A stretch of DNA of 64,000 nt, taken from positions 661,054 through 725,053 of the forward strand of contig JAEZTC010000013.1 of NCBI GenBank assembly GCA_023421675.1, given 5' to 3'. Below the pieces are notes generated by a model. The model saw nothing but the letters and a program-made list of their open reading frames with translations, ran no database searches and was not told where the DNA came from. Position 1 is the stretch's first letter; each line of letters starts with the position of its first letter. This DNA is from Bacillota bacterium. GTDB taxonomy: Bacteria; Bacillota; Clostridia; Acetivibrionales; JANLFN01. Made by a program: the position numbers and the translations under genes. Of the stretch, positions 26,818-34,324 are shown piece after piece.

Positions 26818-27279
26818 ATGGGTTTTAACGTAATAGTATTTTTATGCACATTGGGTTGTTGCCTGATATCAATTTTCATTGCCGGTAAATCCCAGAGCAA
26901 GGATTATCAGGAATGGTTTGACAGCCTGAATCACCCGGATAACGCATTACTGTCGAGAATAATGCGTTATTTAGGTGTTATTGTCTATCTGATGTTTGGC
27001 TTTATTTTATACAATGTTATTGTAAACAACAATATTATTCCCATAGTCCTGACGGTTGTTGTTATCCTACTGTTGGGCTTATCCCCTTTATTACTCCAAA
27101 AAACAAAAAATTTGAAAGTGTTTTTCTATGCCATGCTCATATTCCCCGCTATCCTGCCGGTATTGGCATTCTTTTTACTGCAAACCAACCTTGTCTTTGC
27201 AATACTGGTCATAGCATACTTTTTATGGATATTATACGAGATGTCATACTTTTACCGTCTTATGAAGCTGAACAAATAG
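26818..27279 (+). CDS. TspO/MBR-like membrane protein (divergent)
   Basis: A 153-aa protein with five hydrophobic helices, the length and topology of TspO/translocator proteins. An early loop YQEWFDSLNHP matches the W-x2-L-x2-P pattern of the family, followed by a GVIVYLMFGFILY helix like its WxxLYxxMGxxxY. It ends FLWILYEMSYFYRLMKLNK, resembling the usual LWxxFxxYLNxxxxxLN tail. The Trp/Asn positions are only partly kept, so porphyrin or sterol binding is uncertain. ATG 26818 is preferred over GTG 26806 because GGGGTG lies just upstream. It is enclosed by tRNA-tail repeats, suggesting it arrived with them. Confidence 0.6.
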   Translation: MGFNVIVFLCTLGCCLISIFIAGKSQSKDYQEWFDSLNHPDNALLSRIMRYLGVIVYLMFGFILYNVIVNNNIIPIVLTVVVILLLGLSPLLLQKTKNLKVFFYAMLIFPAILPVLAFFLLQTNLVFAILVIAYFLWILYEMSYFYRLMKLNK

Positions 27280-27354
27280 TATTTTAAGACTCTTTCAATC
27301 AATAATATCAATAATCTTCCATTTCGTCAAACAGTCGTTATGTATACTAAAGCA

Positions 27355-27460
27355 TTAAGTTTATATACAAGCAAAAATGGGAGCCAAGACCCGATACGAG
27401 TGGCTACTCAGAAGTATGCGAGCAAAGCGAAGCAGACGGTCGATCCCCCTCATCTCCACC
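27355..27460 (+). repeat. tRNA-tail repeat, copy 4 with a full copy of the tRNA 3' end
   Basis: TTATATACAAGCAAAAATGG and GAGCCAAGACCCGATACGAG repeat copy 3. Then come AGAAGTATGCGAGCAAAGCG and AAGCAGACGG, and finally GGTCGATCCCCCTCATCTCC ACC, matching tRNA-Ala from its T loop to the CC of its CCA (27438-27460). The following 42 bases duplicate the tRNA terminator. This is the most tRNA-like copy. Confidence 0.88.
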
Positions 27461-27502
27461 AAAAATAAAAGTATCATTCAAAAGAATGGTGCTTTTATTT
27501 TT
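27461..27502 (+). terminator. duplicated tRNA-type terminator (bidirectional)
   Basis: AAAAATAAAAGTATCATTC (27461-27479), loop AAAA, GAATGGTGCTTTTATTTTT (27484-27502). It has base changes on both arms relative to 26049-26088 that keep pairing (C-G to T-A at the apical pair). It may also terminate the minus-strand exporter gene, which stops at 27526. Confidence 0.82.
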
Positions 27503-27525
27503 CAAGATTATAAGTAGGGGGACTG

Positions 27526-29214
27526 TTACTGTTTCTCCAGGCTAAAAAAGCGGGAAAATGAGCTTTGATGAGATAAAAGTTCATTAAGATTACCTGTTTC
27601 AACAATCCTGCCATTCTCCATATAAATAATGCAATCATATAAACCAAGTAAATCAGTGTTCATATTATGGGTTATTGTCACAACTGTAAGGTTATCCATT
27701 TTAAGAAGACTGCTTTCAATATCGTATGCGGTCTGCATATCAATGGCGGAAGTTCCTTCATCAATTATAAGTATGGGCTTTTTTTGAATCAAAGCCCTTG
27801 CAACGGCAATACGTTGCCTTTGTCCGCCAGAAAGATTGCATCCGTTTTCTCCGACAGGGGTGTTTAATCCGGAGGATGTCTGCGGAAGAAACTTATTTAC
27901 GCCGCTGGCAGAGAGAGCTGATTCTGTTTCATGATCCTTATAGTCCTCATAAAGAAAGATGTTTTGCTTGATGGAATCATCAAACATATAGATGTTCTGG
28001 TGAATAAGCGATATTTTTTGGTTAAGCTTTTCAATGTCAAGTTCGCGAATATCAGTACTGTCATAGTTTATAGTTCCTTCAAAATTTGAATAATAGCCGG
28101 TCAACAGTTTAGCGAGAGTTGTTTTACCGCATCCGCTATGACCTACAACAGCATATTTTTTACCCTTGTGTATATGAAGCCCTATATTTTGTAAAACTAC
28201 CTGATCATTGTTATATGAAAAGCTCAAATTTTTAACTGCAATTCCCTCTTCGAATGAAGGTAAATTCTTTCCCGTAAACGAGTTATCCTTATAATCTGTT
28301 AACTCACTTACACGGCTAAGAACAGGCTTGACTCCCTGCATTTTGGGTATACTTTGCATAATCATCATTATAGGATTTACAAATGAACTGCTCAATTGTA
28401 GTATTGCAAGCAGTGTACCTGCTGTAATGCTGCCTTTTATTACTAAATATGCTCCGATGAAAAAGCTTGCGAATAGGGTAAAGTATGCAAGAACTCCCGA
28501 GATGCCTTCGCTGGCAGCAATAAGCCTGTCAGCATGGAATTTTGCAGTTGCTGATTCGTTATTCATATTATTGAATTCTGATTTAATATGTTTTCCCATA
28601 TTATAAGATTTGATAACCTCATAACCTGAAAGAATATCCTTCAGCTTACATGTAAATTGCGAAATCTTCTTCGAGAAGTTATCCTGCCTGTTCTGTAAGG
28701 CTTTCCCGAAAAGGCTTGGAATGATAAGCATCAGTGCAAGAAAACCAATAAGACAAAGAGCGATTATTGAATTAATTATAAAAAGCATAACAATGGTTGC
28801 AATAAAAATTACTGTATTTTGTATTGTCATAAGTAAAGGCTGTAAAAAATTTTCTTCTATGAGTTTAATATCATTCGTAAATGCTGACAGATAATCTGCT
28901 GTGTTCACCTTGGTAAAATCCTGAAAATTTCTGCGCATTACACCTTCAAATATACGCTGGCGCAGAAGTATTACAACATTTCTGGTTAAAATTTTGCTGC
29001 ATATGGAATACCCATAACTGAAAACCCCTAACAAAAGTAGGAATATGGCTGTGTTTAGCAATACCTTTCGAAATTCTGTCATGTCACCGCTTATTGCAAC
29101 ATCTGTAACTTTCTTGAGTATTATTGCAATATAAACTGATGCTGCAGAAAGAATAATGGTTATAAGTATTGTAATACAGAGCAGTAAAATATTCTTCTTT
29201 AAACATTCTTTCAT
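27526..29214 (-). CDS. ABC exporter (membrane and ATPase domains fused)
   Basis: A 562-aa half-transporter. Residues about 1-310 hold six membrane helices, and about 330-560 the ATPase. Walker A is VVGHSGCGKTT, the Q-loop segment is LIHQNIYMFDD, the signature is NLSGGQRQRI, Walker B is PILIIDEGTSAID, and the switch His lies in VTITHN. It probably homodimerises. Peptide, lipid or drug export cannot be separated by sequence. The RBS AAGGGGTGG precedes the ATG. Its promoter carries two palindromes that match the motif upstream of the adjacent regulator gene. Confidence 0.9.
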   Translation of the reverse strand: MKECLKKNILLLCITILITIILSAASVYIAIILKKVTDVAISGDMTEFRKVLLNTAIFLLLLGVFSYGYSICSKILTRNVVILLRQRIFEGVMRRNFQDFTKVNTADYLSAFTNDIKLIEENFLQPLLMTIQNTVIFIATIVMLFIINSIIALCLIGFLALMLIIPSLFGKALQNRQDNFSKKISQFTCKLKDILSGYEVIKSYNMGKHIKSEFNNMNNESATAKFHADRLIAASEGISGVLAYFTLFASFFIGAYLVIKGSITAGTLLAILQLSSSFVNPIMMIMQSIPKMQGVKPVLSRVSELTDYKDNSFTGKNLPSFEEGIAVKNLSFSYNNDQVVLQNIGLHIHKGKKYAVVGHSGCGKTTLAKLLTGYYSNFEGTINYDSTDIRELDIEKLNQKISLIHQNIYMFDDSIKQNIFLYEDYKDHETESALSASGVNKFLPQTSSGLNTPVGENGCNLSGGQRQRIAVARALIQKKPILIIDEGTSAIDMQTAYDIESSLLKMDNLTVVTITHNMNTDLLGLYDCIIYMENGRIVETGNLNELLSHQSSFSRFFSLEKQ

Positions 29215-29248
29215 ATGACCACCCCTTAAAATAATGAATACGATGATT

Positions 29249-29312
29249 ATCTAACTAATTAGATATTACTATAATATTATATGGAAGTCAACAAAATTAG
29301 ATGATAATCTAA
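29249..29312 (-). promoter_or_regulatory. exporter promoter with two operator palindromes
   Basis: On the minus strand TTGACT (29286-29291), a 17-bp spacer and TAATAT (29263-29268) form a promoter. The palindrome ATCTAA-4-TTAGAT spans 29249-29264 and abuts/overlaps the -10. A second palindrome TTAGAT-4-ATCTAA (29297-29312) lies just upstream of the -35. Both contain the TTAGAT half-site also found before the regulator gene at 30423-30435. Confidence 0.72.
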
Positions 29313-29320
29313 TATGCGTA

Positions 29321-29350
29321 TAAAAAAAGACCTCCTTAAAAAGAAGGTCT
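29321..29350 (-). terminator. terminator of the ArsR-type regulator gene
   Basis: On the minus strand AGACCTTC pairs with GGAGGTCT with one U-G, followed by seven T. It separates the regulator from the exporter, so each has its own transcript. Confidence 0.8.
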
Positions 29351-29364
29351 GTATTTCTATTGCT

Positions 29365-30396
29365 CTATAACAGCAATTGTTCAAGTTCTTCAATAAATTG
29401 CTTTGCAGCTGTTTTATCCAAATTATAATATACACGTCCATTACGTTTTTCTACCCCAACAAATCCACAGGTGAGTAAAACACCCATATGGTGGGACATT
29501 GTTGCAGCAGTCAGACCCAATTGCTCAGCAATTTCTAGATTGTATTTGGGACTGGACTTTAAAGAGGCCAGAATTTCAAGCTTGCTTTTATCACTAATTG
29601 CTTTTAGTTTAATTTGCAGTGATTCCTTAGAAAACGGATTGCTTTGTTCATTTTTTAAAACCTTTTTACAAAGAAGCCCGTAATAGCAGCTTTTTTCAAA
29701 GATCAGCTGAGAAAGCGGGAATACCATAGTCGGGTAAATAACCGAAGTTTTGGACAGAGAATCCTGAAGCTTATTAAAAACTCTATCACTTTTGTCTTGA
29801 ATTGTTTTATAGTATTCATCGATCAACATGGACAAAGGTTTGTTTATTTCTTCTAATGCCTTTTTGCAGGCTTCCAGGTTATTGTTTATTACTGTAACTA
29901 ATTTTTGAAGTACTTGCTTCGGGTTTTGCATAATGCGCATGAGCTTCCATTTCGCTTGCTCAGAAAGGGCTGTACTATCTATAAACTGTATTATTTCACC
30001 AAAACTGTCCAACTTAACTGATTTTACAGGAGTATCAAAAAGGGCTTCGTATATTTCAATTATTCCGTCATTTATTTCTTTATTATCGAGTTTATCGATT
30101 GAAGGAAGTAATTCTTTATTGTCTATAAGTAAAGACAGCAGTAATAAAAAATAGCTAGAGTCACCATCGTTAAAGAAGACCAAATCTTCTGGACTGACAA
30201 CCATATGTTTTTTAAATGTTTTGACATATATTTCGAAGATACTTAAATGCTGTTCATAGAATTTTTCTCCGTCATAACCAGCCTCTGAAAGGTTTTTTTT
30301 AGTTTCTTCACGGATTTCATCCAAACGGGAGCATGAAGCTAACAAGCCTATAGTTTCAAAAAAAGGGTCCAGTTCCTTTATTATTTTTCTTGGCAT
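29365..30396 (-). CDS. ArsR-type winged-helix regulator with a long N-terminal domain
   Basis: A 343-aa protein. The C-terminal roughly 90 residues are an ArsR/HTH_20 winged helix (SDKSKLEILASL, YNLEIAEQLGLTAATMSHHM, GFVGVEKRNGRVYYNL). The first 250 are helical with no known ligand motif, as in the large ArsR-like regulators found beside ABC exporters. No metal-binding CxC motif is present, so a classic metal sensor is unlikely. ATG 30396 is spaced 9 bases from AAAGG; ATG 30405 directly touches that site and is less likely. The motif in its own promoter recurs in the exporter promoter, which points to joint control. Confidence 0.82.
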   Translation of the reverse strand: MPRKIIKELDPFFETIGLLASCSRLDEIREETKKNLSEAGYDGEKFYEQHLSIFEIYVKTFKKHMVVSPEDLVFFNDGDSSYFLLLLSLLIDNKELLPSIDKLDNKEINDGIIEIYEALFDTPVKSVKLDSFGEIIQFIDSTALSEQAKWKLMRIMQNPKQVLQKLVTVINNNLEACKKALEEINKPLSMLIDEYYKTIQDKSDRVFNKLQDSLSKTSVIYPTMVFPLSQLIFEKSCYYGLLCKKVLKNEQSNPFSKESLQIKLKAISDKSKLEILASLKSSPKYNLEIAEQLGLTAATMSHHMGVLLTCGFVGVEKRNGRVYYNLDKTAAKQFIEELEQLLL

Positions 30397-30422
30397 TGGT
30401 TTCATCCTTTCAGTGACTATTT

Positions 30423-30472
30423 GATAATCATCTAACTTGTTATATTATATTTCAATATAGGGTATAAGGCAA
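30423..30472 (-). promoter_or_regulatory. promoter and operator of the ArsR-type regulator gene
   Basis: On the minus strand TTGCCT (30467-30472), a 17-bp spacer and TATAAT (30444-30449). Just downstream, TTAGATGATTATC (30423-30435) matches TTAGATGATAATC at 29297-29309 before the exporter, with one base different. Confidence 0.7.
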
Positions 30473-30496
30473 GGTATAGAAAATAATATACTATTC

Positions 30497-30595
30497 CATC
30501 GACAAGTGGAGAGCGGATTCCGTGAAAGCGGGAGGCGACTTAGGAGTATGTGAGCGAAGAGGATCAGACGGTCAATCCCCCTCATCTCTACCCAA
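30497..30595 (+). repeat. tRNA-tail repeat, copy 5 (most diverged)
   Basis: CGACAAGTGGAGAGCGGATT, CGGGAGGCGACTTAGGAGTA, TGTGAGCGAAGAGGATCAGA and GGTCAATCCCCCTCATCTCT ACC follow the block order of copies 1, 2 and 4. This copy lacks a terminator hairpin and lies about 4.5 kb from the tRNA. A 60-codon ORF across it has no RBS and is an artefact. Confidence 0.75.
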
Positions 30596-30647
30596 AATAT
30601 TGCCGAATGATGTCAGGGAGATTTCTCAGAGCAAAGCATGGCGGCAA

Positions 30648-30665
30648 CCCCGTCCCCTTGACACG
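30648..30665 (+). repeat. left arm of an 18-bp perfect inverted repeat around msrAB
   Basis: CCCCGTCCCCTTGACACG is the exact reverse complement of 31968-31985. The pair encloses msrAB with about 1.3 kb between arms. GTGTCAAGGGGACGG-like words are often found in REP-type and IS-associated palindromes; no transposase is visible here. Confidence 0.85.
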
Positions 30666-30684
30666 AGTTATCGGTGATTTTCAT

Positions 30685-30716
30685 AAAACAGTGCGAATGC
30701 CAAAGAGCACTGTTTT
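30685..30716 (-). terminator. probable terminator of msrAB
   Basis: AAAACAGTGC (30685-30694) pairs with GCACTGTTTT (30707-30716), 10 bp with a 12-base loop. On the minus strand it is 55 bases beyond the msrAB stop, with only a short T-run. Confidence 0.5.
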
Positions 30717-30770
30717 CAGGCAAACGGATTGATATATGTGATATATATTAATATAATCTAAAAGAAATTC

Positions 30771-31721
30771 TCATTTGATCAGATCCAAAAGATACCCATA
30801 GCCTTCCTGCACCATCTCGTCTTTAGGGATAAACCGCAGAGATGCGCTGTTAATACAGTACCGCAATCCGCCTGTTTTCTTGGGACCGTCGTTAAATACA
30901 TGGCCTAAATGGGCGTTTCCCGCGCGGCTTCGAACCTCTATCCTGTGCATTCCATGAGATGTATCCTGTTTTTTGTGAACCACATCCGGATCAATCGGTT
31001 TTGAAAAGCTGGGCCAGCCGCAGACGGATTTAAATTTGTCACTTGAGGCAAAAAGCGGCTCACCGGTTGTGATATCCACATAAATTCCGGGTTGAAAGGT
31101 GTTCCAGAATTCATTCTGAAAGGGAGGCTCGGTGGCACTTTTCTGCGTCACCTCATACTGCGCTGTAGTCAGCGTTCTGTGCAGTGTATCGGTGTCCGGT
31201 GCTCTGTAAGCTGCAGGATTCACAATTGACTTTGCCGCCTTTTCGAACTTGGTATTTGAAATATGACAATAGCCGTCGGGATGCTTATCCAGATATTTTT
31301 GATGATATTCCTCCGCGGGATTGAAATTGCGTAGTGGCTCTACCTCAATCGCAATAGGCTTTCCGTATCGCTCTTGCAGTTGTGCAATGGAGCGCTGAAT
31401 GACCTGCAGATCCTTGTCATCCACATAGTAGATGCCGGTCCGATACTGCGTACCGTGGTCACCGCCCTGCCGGTTGACGGAAACAGGATCAATCGTTTCA
31501 TAATATAGCTCCAGCAAAAATGCCAGAGGAATTACCCCGGGATCATAGACTACGCGTACGACTTCAGCATGCCCTGTATTTTGGTAGCATACCTCCTCAT
31601 AAGTGGGGTTTTCCGTCTTCCCATTCGCATAGCCGACCTGTGTGGATAAAACGCCTCGAATCGACGAAAGATATTTCTCGGTTCCCCAAAAGCAACCGCC
31701 CGCAAGATAAATTTCTGGCAT
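30771..31721 (-). CDS. msrAB: bifunctional peptide methionine sulfoxide reductase MsrA-MsrB
   Basis: A 316-aa fusion. MsrA at residues about 1-160 has the catalytic GCFWGTEKYL (Cys near residue 10), and HQKYLDKH and GYCHI further on. MsrB at about 185-316 has CGWPSF, RSRAGNAHLGHVF and the catalytic Cys in RYCINSASLRF. Each half repairs one stereoisomer of oxidised methionine. No signal peptide. ATG 31721 behind AAGAGGTGTACT is chosen; the longer frame upstream has no RBS. The gene is visibly richer in G and C than its neighbours, with many GCC, GGC and CTG codons, and is bounded by a perfect inverted repeat. Both are signs of transfer. Confidence 0.93.
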   Translation of the reverse strand: MPEIYLAGGCFWGTEKYLSSIRGVLSTQVGYANGKTENPTYEEVCYQNTGHAEVVRVVYDPGVIPLAFLLELYYETIDPVSVNRQGGDHGTQYRTGIYYVDDKDLQVIQRSIAQLQERYGKPIAIEVEPLRNFNPAEEYHQKYLDKHPDGYCHISNTKFEKAAKSIVNPAAYRAPDTDTLHRTLTTAQYEVTQKSATEPPFQNEFWNTFQPGIYVDITTGEPLFASSDKFKSVCGWPSFSKPIDPDVVHKKQDTSHGMHRIEVRSRAGNAHLGHVFNDGPKKTGGLRYCINSASLRFIPKDEMVQEGYGYLLDLIK

Positions 31722-32019
31722 AGTACACCTCTTTTTATGATTTATATTAACACCATTTGCATCTGATCGAAATACCATTTAAGATATATTTTTACCCTGT
31801 GCCATCCATTTATTCAAACGATACGGTATCTACTGCATTGAGCGAGGATATCAAATAAATCCGTGTTGATTCGTCTTGCGAAAAACAGGTTCTATGGTTA
31901 ATGTCCACAGTTAAAGCGCCTCCGGCCGTCGCAGAGCTTGAATAGTTATCAGAATTTCAAAACAAAACGTGTCAAGGGGACGGGGATATCGACAACACCT
32001 TAAAAGAAATAAAGCAAGG
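31722..32019. other. 298-base gap upstream of msrAB
   Basis: It holds the right arm of the 18-bp inverted repeat and otherwise no ORF with an RBS. The left two-thirds share the higher GC of msrAB; after about 31986 the base composition drops to the AT-rich average. Confidence 0.5.
31968..31985 (+). repeat. right arm of the 18-bp inverted repeat around msrAB
   Basis: CGTGTCAAGGGGACGGGG, the exact reverse complement of 30648-30665. The match stops at both ends of the 18 bases. Confidence 0.85.
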
Positions 32020-32532
32020 TCAACTAATTAAATTTATTTTTATAAGATAATTCATGAATTTTCTAAAGTAAATATTCCAGATACTCGCATAAACAAGCGA
32101 AAACGTGAAGAAAATTAAAAAAATTAAAGTAGTTGATAATGAACTGGTTAAATCTACAAACCCCGAAATACCTACTATATAAGTTAACAATAGCATTCCA
32201 AGAGATAATGCTATGCTTGAAAATAGTATGGAAATTATTATTCCCTTCCTATAAAGAAATGTTCCGATAACTATACCCAGCAGCCCGGTGGTAAAAAGCA
32301 GGATTAGTGTCTCTTGTAAACTAACCACAACAAGAATCAATGCGGAGGAAAAAAATATAGTAAAGCCGAGAGCAATATTAGAAGCGGCCGCTATCGCAAC
32401 AGGCAGGGTGCTTAACGGACTTAAGGCCATACCAATAGTGGGTAAAAATACAGGTGCAGATTGGAACAGTACGGTTATTGTTGTTAATATTCCTCCAATA
32501 CAAATGAATCTGCCAATATTCATTTTTCCCAA
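32020..32532 (-). CDS. integral membrane protein of unknown family
   Basis: A 170-aa protein with about five hydrophobic helices (about 8-28, 42-72, 75-95, 98-118, 132-155) and few charges, ending in a short basic tail. I do not recognise it. TTG 32532 has GGAGG eight bases upstream; the ATG three codons in is possible but too far from that site. It follows the sugar-dehydrogenase-like gene on the same strand with a gap of about 50 bases, so they may share a transcript. Confidence 0.6.
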   Translation of the reverse strand: MGKMNIGRFICIGGILTTITVLFQSAPVFLPTIGMALSPLSTLPVAIAAASNIALGFTIFFSSALILVVVSLQETLILLFTTGLLGIVIGTFLYRKGIIISILFSSIALSLGMLLLTYIVGISGFVDLTSSLSTTLIFLIFFTFSLVYASIWNIYFRKFMNYLIKINLIS

Positions 32533-32584
32533 TTCAAATGCCTCCTAATAGGAGAAACTGATACTTAATACTGATTGACATGAA

Positions 32585-34033
32585 TCATGGAACAATTTCA
32601 AAAACAGTTCCTTGGTTAAAATCAGTTACATTCATAGAGCCATAAACCCCTAAATATAGCTTGGTTTGATCCAGATTCGTTCCCAAACTGGTAAAATAAG
32701 CTGATTGGGATCCAAAATTATAATCGGTTTCAATAACACTGAAATCATTTAGTTTGCAATCTGTTCTTGCCCTGGTATAAGCTAAAGCTCCTCTAATAGG
32801 AGGTTGAGATCCTTCGTTTTGGGCAAAATCGGTAAACACAACGCTTCCGGTTAAACCGGGAATTCCATTCCCCATATATGACTGTACTCCCGTAAGTGCA
32901 GTTGCTCCAAACTTATCCGGCCGGGGATCTTTATGAAAATAACTTATCAGAGGCAGAATACGCTGCGTTGATGTATTTACTGCATCATTGTAATAGGCAA
33001 TTGTTCTTTCATCCAAAGTTGGATTTGCAGAACATGCCCTTATAATTGAAGTAGGAAAAGCACCTTCCCATCCTCGCCAGCCAAAGTTAATAAAACCTTC
33101 CAGGTCAGGTTCAGATTTCATTAACGAAGCTTGAATAAGCTGAGGAACTGGTATTGGCTTATAGTTAATGAACGAAAAAATTGACTCTACCAGGTCCTGT
33201 CCTACAATCCCTACATATTTTACATACTGGTTATAAAACCTTTGAAATGAAATACCAGGAATATTGCGAGTCCCTTTCGCAATTACCGTAAGCGTTTCCT
33301 GAATAGGTGCGGGAAGTTCATCAAAACGTGTTACCACCGGCGGATTATTAAAAAAAGTATTCTTAGTTATATCAATTTCAATTATTTTACCGGCAATTTC
33401 CATATCATTCTGGCTTAAATTAAATGGATCATAGCCGGATCCACCATCTCCCACTGTTAAAATAAGTCTTCCTGTTTCAGGTGAAAAGTTCAGGCTGTTG
33501 ATACCATTATGATTAAAAAATGGTCTTCTTATATTAAGTAATGCTCGGCGTCTTTGAGACTGGCCATTGGATTGCAAAGACCATTCTTCTACTGTATCAA
33601 TATGATCAAAGTTAACTTCTCTATGTATCCATTTTTTATTTAAGGTTCTGGGGTCACATGGGTTAGGCTTAAAAAATTCGGGAAGACCTTGTCTTGAAAC
33701 TTCTGAACTGGGAAGAGCACCTGGGCCTTGTGATCCTGCCAGTGAATAATGAAGATAAAACAGACCATTAAAATGAAACTGGGGATGAAATGCCAGGCCT
33801 ATTAATCCACGCTCGTCATATTTACCGCCAGAAAAACCCAGTTTTATGATCCGGGGGCGAATATCTAAAAAAGTTCTTATAACTCCATTTCCAATGTAAA
33901 AGATTTCTCCTACCTGGGTTGCAATAAATAATCTTTCCATCGAGTCACCAGGAAGTATAGCTGTTTTTAAAACAGTAGGCATATTTATTTTGCCGGCAAT
34001 GGGTTGTAAACTAACTTTAACTTTATTTAACAA
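32585..34033 (-). CDS. glucose/sorbosone dehydrogenase-like beta-propeller protein
   Basis: A 482-aa protein of the six-bladed PQQ sugar dehydrogenase (GSDH) group. Motifs: ERLFIATQVGEIF, ERGLIGLAFHPQF with a downstream FYLHYS, HNGINSLNFSPETGRL, LTVGDGGSGYDP, INFGWRGWEG and GSVVFTDFAQ. In active enzymes these regions bind PQQ and calcium. The PQQ pathway is rare in obligate anaerobes and there is no visible signal peptide, so the cofactor and location are open. TTG 34033 is the best start but lies 12 bases from AAAGGAG. Confidence 0.78.
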   Translation of the reverse strand: MLNKVKVSLQPIAGKINMPTVLKTAILPGDSMERLFIATQVGEIFYIGNGVIRTFLDIRPRIIKLGFSGGKYDERGLIGLAFHPQFHFNGLFYLHYSLAGSQGPGALPSSEVSRQGLPEFFKPNPCDPRTLNKKWIHREVNFDHIDTVEEWSLQSNGQSQRRRALLNIRRPFFNHNGINSLNFSPETGRLILTVGDGGSGYDPFNLSQNDMEIAGKIIEIDITKNTFFNNPPVVTRFDELPAPIQETLTVIAKGTRNIPGISFQRFYNQYVKYVGIVGQDLVESIFSFINYKPIPVPQLIQASLMKSEPDLEGFINFGWRGWEGAFPTSIIRACSANPTLDERTIAYYNDAVNTSTQRILPLISYFHKDPRPDKFGATALTGVQSYMGNGIPGLTGSVVFTDFAQNEGSQPPIRGALAYTRARTDCKLNDFSVIETDYNFGSQSAYFTSLGTNLDQTKLYLGVYGSMNVTDFNQGTVFEIVP

Positions 34034-34145
34034 CGAACTTTACACTCCTTTATTCTTTTCTCTATAAGAATATGATTTGAACTGTTCTGTTAGTACGAAA
34101 TGGGACAGAGAAATCTGGTGGGGTATTATTAAGGATGGATGAAAG

Positions 34146-34182
34146 AAAAAGCATCATCCCAAGGATGGTACTTTTGTTTAAT
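34146..34182 (+). terminator. hairpin of the tRNA-terminator type
   Basis: AAAAAGCATCATCC (34146-34159) pairs with GGATGGTACTTTTG (34163-34176). It repeats the ATCATCC / GGATGGTACTTTT words of the tRNA-Ala terminator 8 kb away. It lies between two divergent genes, so its role is unclear; the T-run is weak. Confidence 0.45.
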
Positions 34183-34215
34183 GGACTAATTCATTGACAG
34201 CCTAAATGAATAACA

Positions 34216-34244
34216 TTGACAAGTGGTTTGTTATCTGATATACA
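34216..34244 (+). promoter_or_regulatory. promoter of the SigZ-like gene
   Basis: TTGACA (34216-34221), a 17-bp spacer and TATACA (34239-34244), 80 bases before the ATG. The hexamers fit sigma-A, so the sigma gene has at least a housekeeping promoter. AT-rich imperfect palindromes lie just downstream (34240-34266). Confidence 0.6.
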
Positions 34245-34324
34245 TATTTAAAATATATACATATTCATTTTTACAAGTTAATAGTTAACAATTTTTTTTA
34301 ATTCAATATAGGAGTAATAGAGTT

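Noticed and set aside
26103..27502. complete integrative element or prophage at tRNA-Ala
   Set aside because: No integrase, recombinase or phage gene in the interval; only one membrane protein gene. Kept as a remnant hypothesis.
30550..30732. 60-codon ORF on the plus strand
   Set aside because: Begins inside repeat copy 5 and crosses the inverted-repeat arm; no RBS.
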